Assembly (NCBI GenBank): GCA_023381945.1
Contig: JAMCQY010000063.1
Span: 1-8,458 of the forward strand
Source: Deltaproteobacteria bacterium
GTDB taxonomy: Bacteria > Desulfobacterota > Desulfobaccia > Desulfobaccales > 0-14-0-80-60-11
Direction of reading: 5' to 3'
Length of the DNA: 8,458 nucleotides
Shown here: positions 8,039 to 8,458 of the stretch, in pieces
Numbering within the stretch: the stretch's first letter is position 1
Layout: every line of letters starts with the position of its first letter
Position numbers and translations under genes: made by a program
Notes under the pieces: model-generated
Seen by the model: only the letters and a program-made list of their open reading frames with translations
Told to the model about the DNA's origin: nothing
The model's database searches: none

Positions 8039-8101
8039 AACCACAGATAAACGCAGACGGACCCAGATAAAATTCGCGTTTATCTGCGTTCATCCGCGGT
8101 T
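8039..8101. repeat. Long imperfect inverted repeat upstream of GT4
   Basis: The left arm (8039-8062, starting AACCACAGATAAACGCAG) pairs with the right arm (8078-8101, ending CATCCGCGGTT) at 18 of 24 positions, around a 15-nt centre that itself holds AGATAAA. The inner pair CAGATAAA and TTTATCTG makes a second possible stem. Such ATCTGCGTT-type sequences occur as dispersed intergenic repeats in many bacteria, which I state from memory. It fills nearly all of the 82 nt between the hydrolase stop and the GT4 start. Confidence 0.65.
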
Positions 8102-8113
8102 AATCATTTCTTT

Positions 8114-8458
8114 TCATTTCACTGCGGGCCGCAACTGTTCGCTAATGAGCCGGGCCGCCAGCTTCGAGCCGGCGGTGTTTAAATGGACCACGTCGTACAT
8201 ATATTGCGACTCCTGGGGAATCAGACGGGCCAGGTCGATGACCAGGACCCCATTTTGTTGCCCCACCTGGCGCACGGCTTCGTTAAACTGATCATAAATC
8301 GCTTTAAACTGTGGCTCCGAAATCCCGGAATCCTTCTCGAAGCCGGCCATGGCCGCCTTGATTTTCGGGTCCGGATCTTTCTTGTAGCGGTTGAACTGGG
8401 TCATCAAAACCGGGGTGATGTGACGGGCTTTACAAATATATATGAAGGTTTGGAGGTT
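8114..8458 (-). CDS. SGNH/GDSL hydrolase, C-terminal part only
   Basis: The frame is open to the right edge, so only the last 114 residues are seen; the start, with the GDS block, lies outside. The fragment has a hydrophobic strand before the start of a loop (ARHITPVLMTQFNRY, residues 11-25), a second strand NGVLVIDLARLIP (69-81) and the family's last block YDVVHLNTAGSKLAARL (88-104), with the Asp89-x2-His92 pair that completes the Ser-Asp-His site. This class removes or transfers acyl groups on lipids and polysaccharides. Next to glycosyltransferases, a role as an O-acetyl esterase or acetyltransferase of a surface glycan is likely but unproven. An internal TTG/ATG at 8402-8407 could be mistaken for the start, but the conserved fold continues upstream of it. 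The gene precedes GT4 on the same strand and probably shares a transcript with it. Confidence 0.75.
   Translation of the reverse strand, partial: NLQTFIYICKARHITPVLMTQFNRYKKDPDPKIKAAMAGFEKDSGISEPQFKAIYDQFNEAVRQVGQQNGVLVIDLARLIPQESQYMYDVVHLNTAGSKLAARLISEQLRPAVK

Noticed and set aside
7481..8044. Minus-strand open frame of 187 codons in another frame of the second GT4 gene
   Set aside because: Out of frame with a protein carrying all GT4 motifs; Pro/Arg/Gln-rich noise with no SD.

Overview
The window reads as a piece of chromosome from a GC-rich, Gram-negative, probably anaerobic bacterium. A member of the Desulfobacterota (former Deltaproteobacteria) is my best guess. This is inference from gene content: a benzoate-type carboxylate-CoA ligase beside purA, an ADP-heptose-type GT9 transferase, several GT4 transferases and small palindromic intergenic repeats. 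No rRNA or other taxonomic marker is present.

Left part (1-2900, minus strand): a benzoate/2-aminobenzoate-type AMP-forming CoA ligase with its own promoter and SD, closed by a clear intrinsic terminator. It is followed by purA (adenylosuccinate synthetase), which starts at a TTG, has its own likely promoter just behind the terminator, and runs off the left edge.

Middle (3020-5863): two plus-strand glycosyltransferase genes, a CotSA-like GT4 and a GT9 heptosyltransferase-like enzyme. They are separated by a small minus-strand gene for a His-rich single-span membrane protein of 72 residues. The transferases fit cell-surface polysaccharide or LPS assembly.

Right part (5917-8458, minus strand): an AT-rich gene for an Apea-like HEPN protein, a second GT4 transferase, and the C-terminal part of an SGNH/GDSL hydrolase entering from the right edge. 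The likely transcription order is hydrolase, GT4, HEPN.

The most unusual part is the HEPN gene. Its base composition is far from that of its neighbours. It is bordered on one side by a five-unit 7-bp tandem repeat that forms the C-terminal tail of the GT9 protein, and on the other by a REP-like palindrome that supplies the stop codon of the GT4 gene. A third, longer imperfect inverted repeat fills the gap between the hydrolase and GT4 genes. I read this as a glycan locus that has taken in a foreign HEPN gene and several small repeats. A role in defence is possible but not shown by the sequence. I found no CRISPR array, tRNA, rRNA, transposase or integrase.
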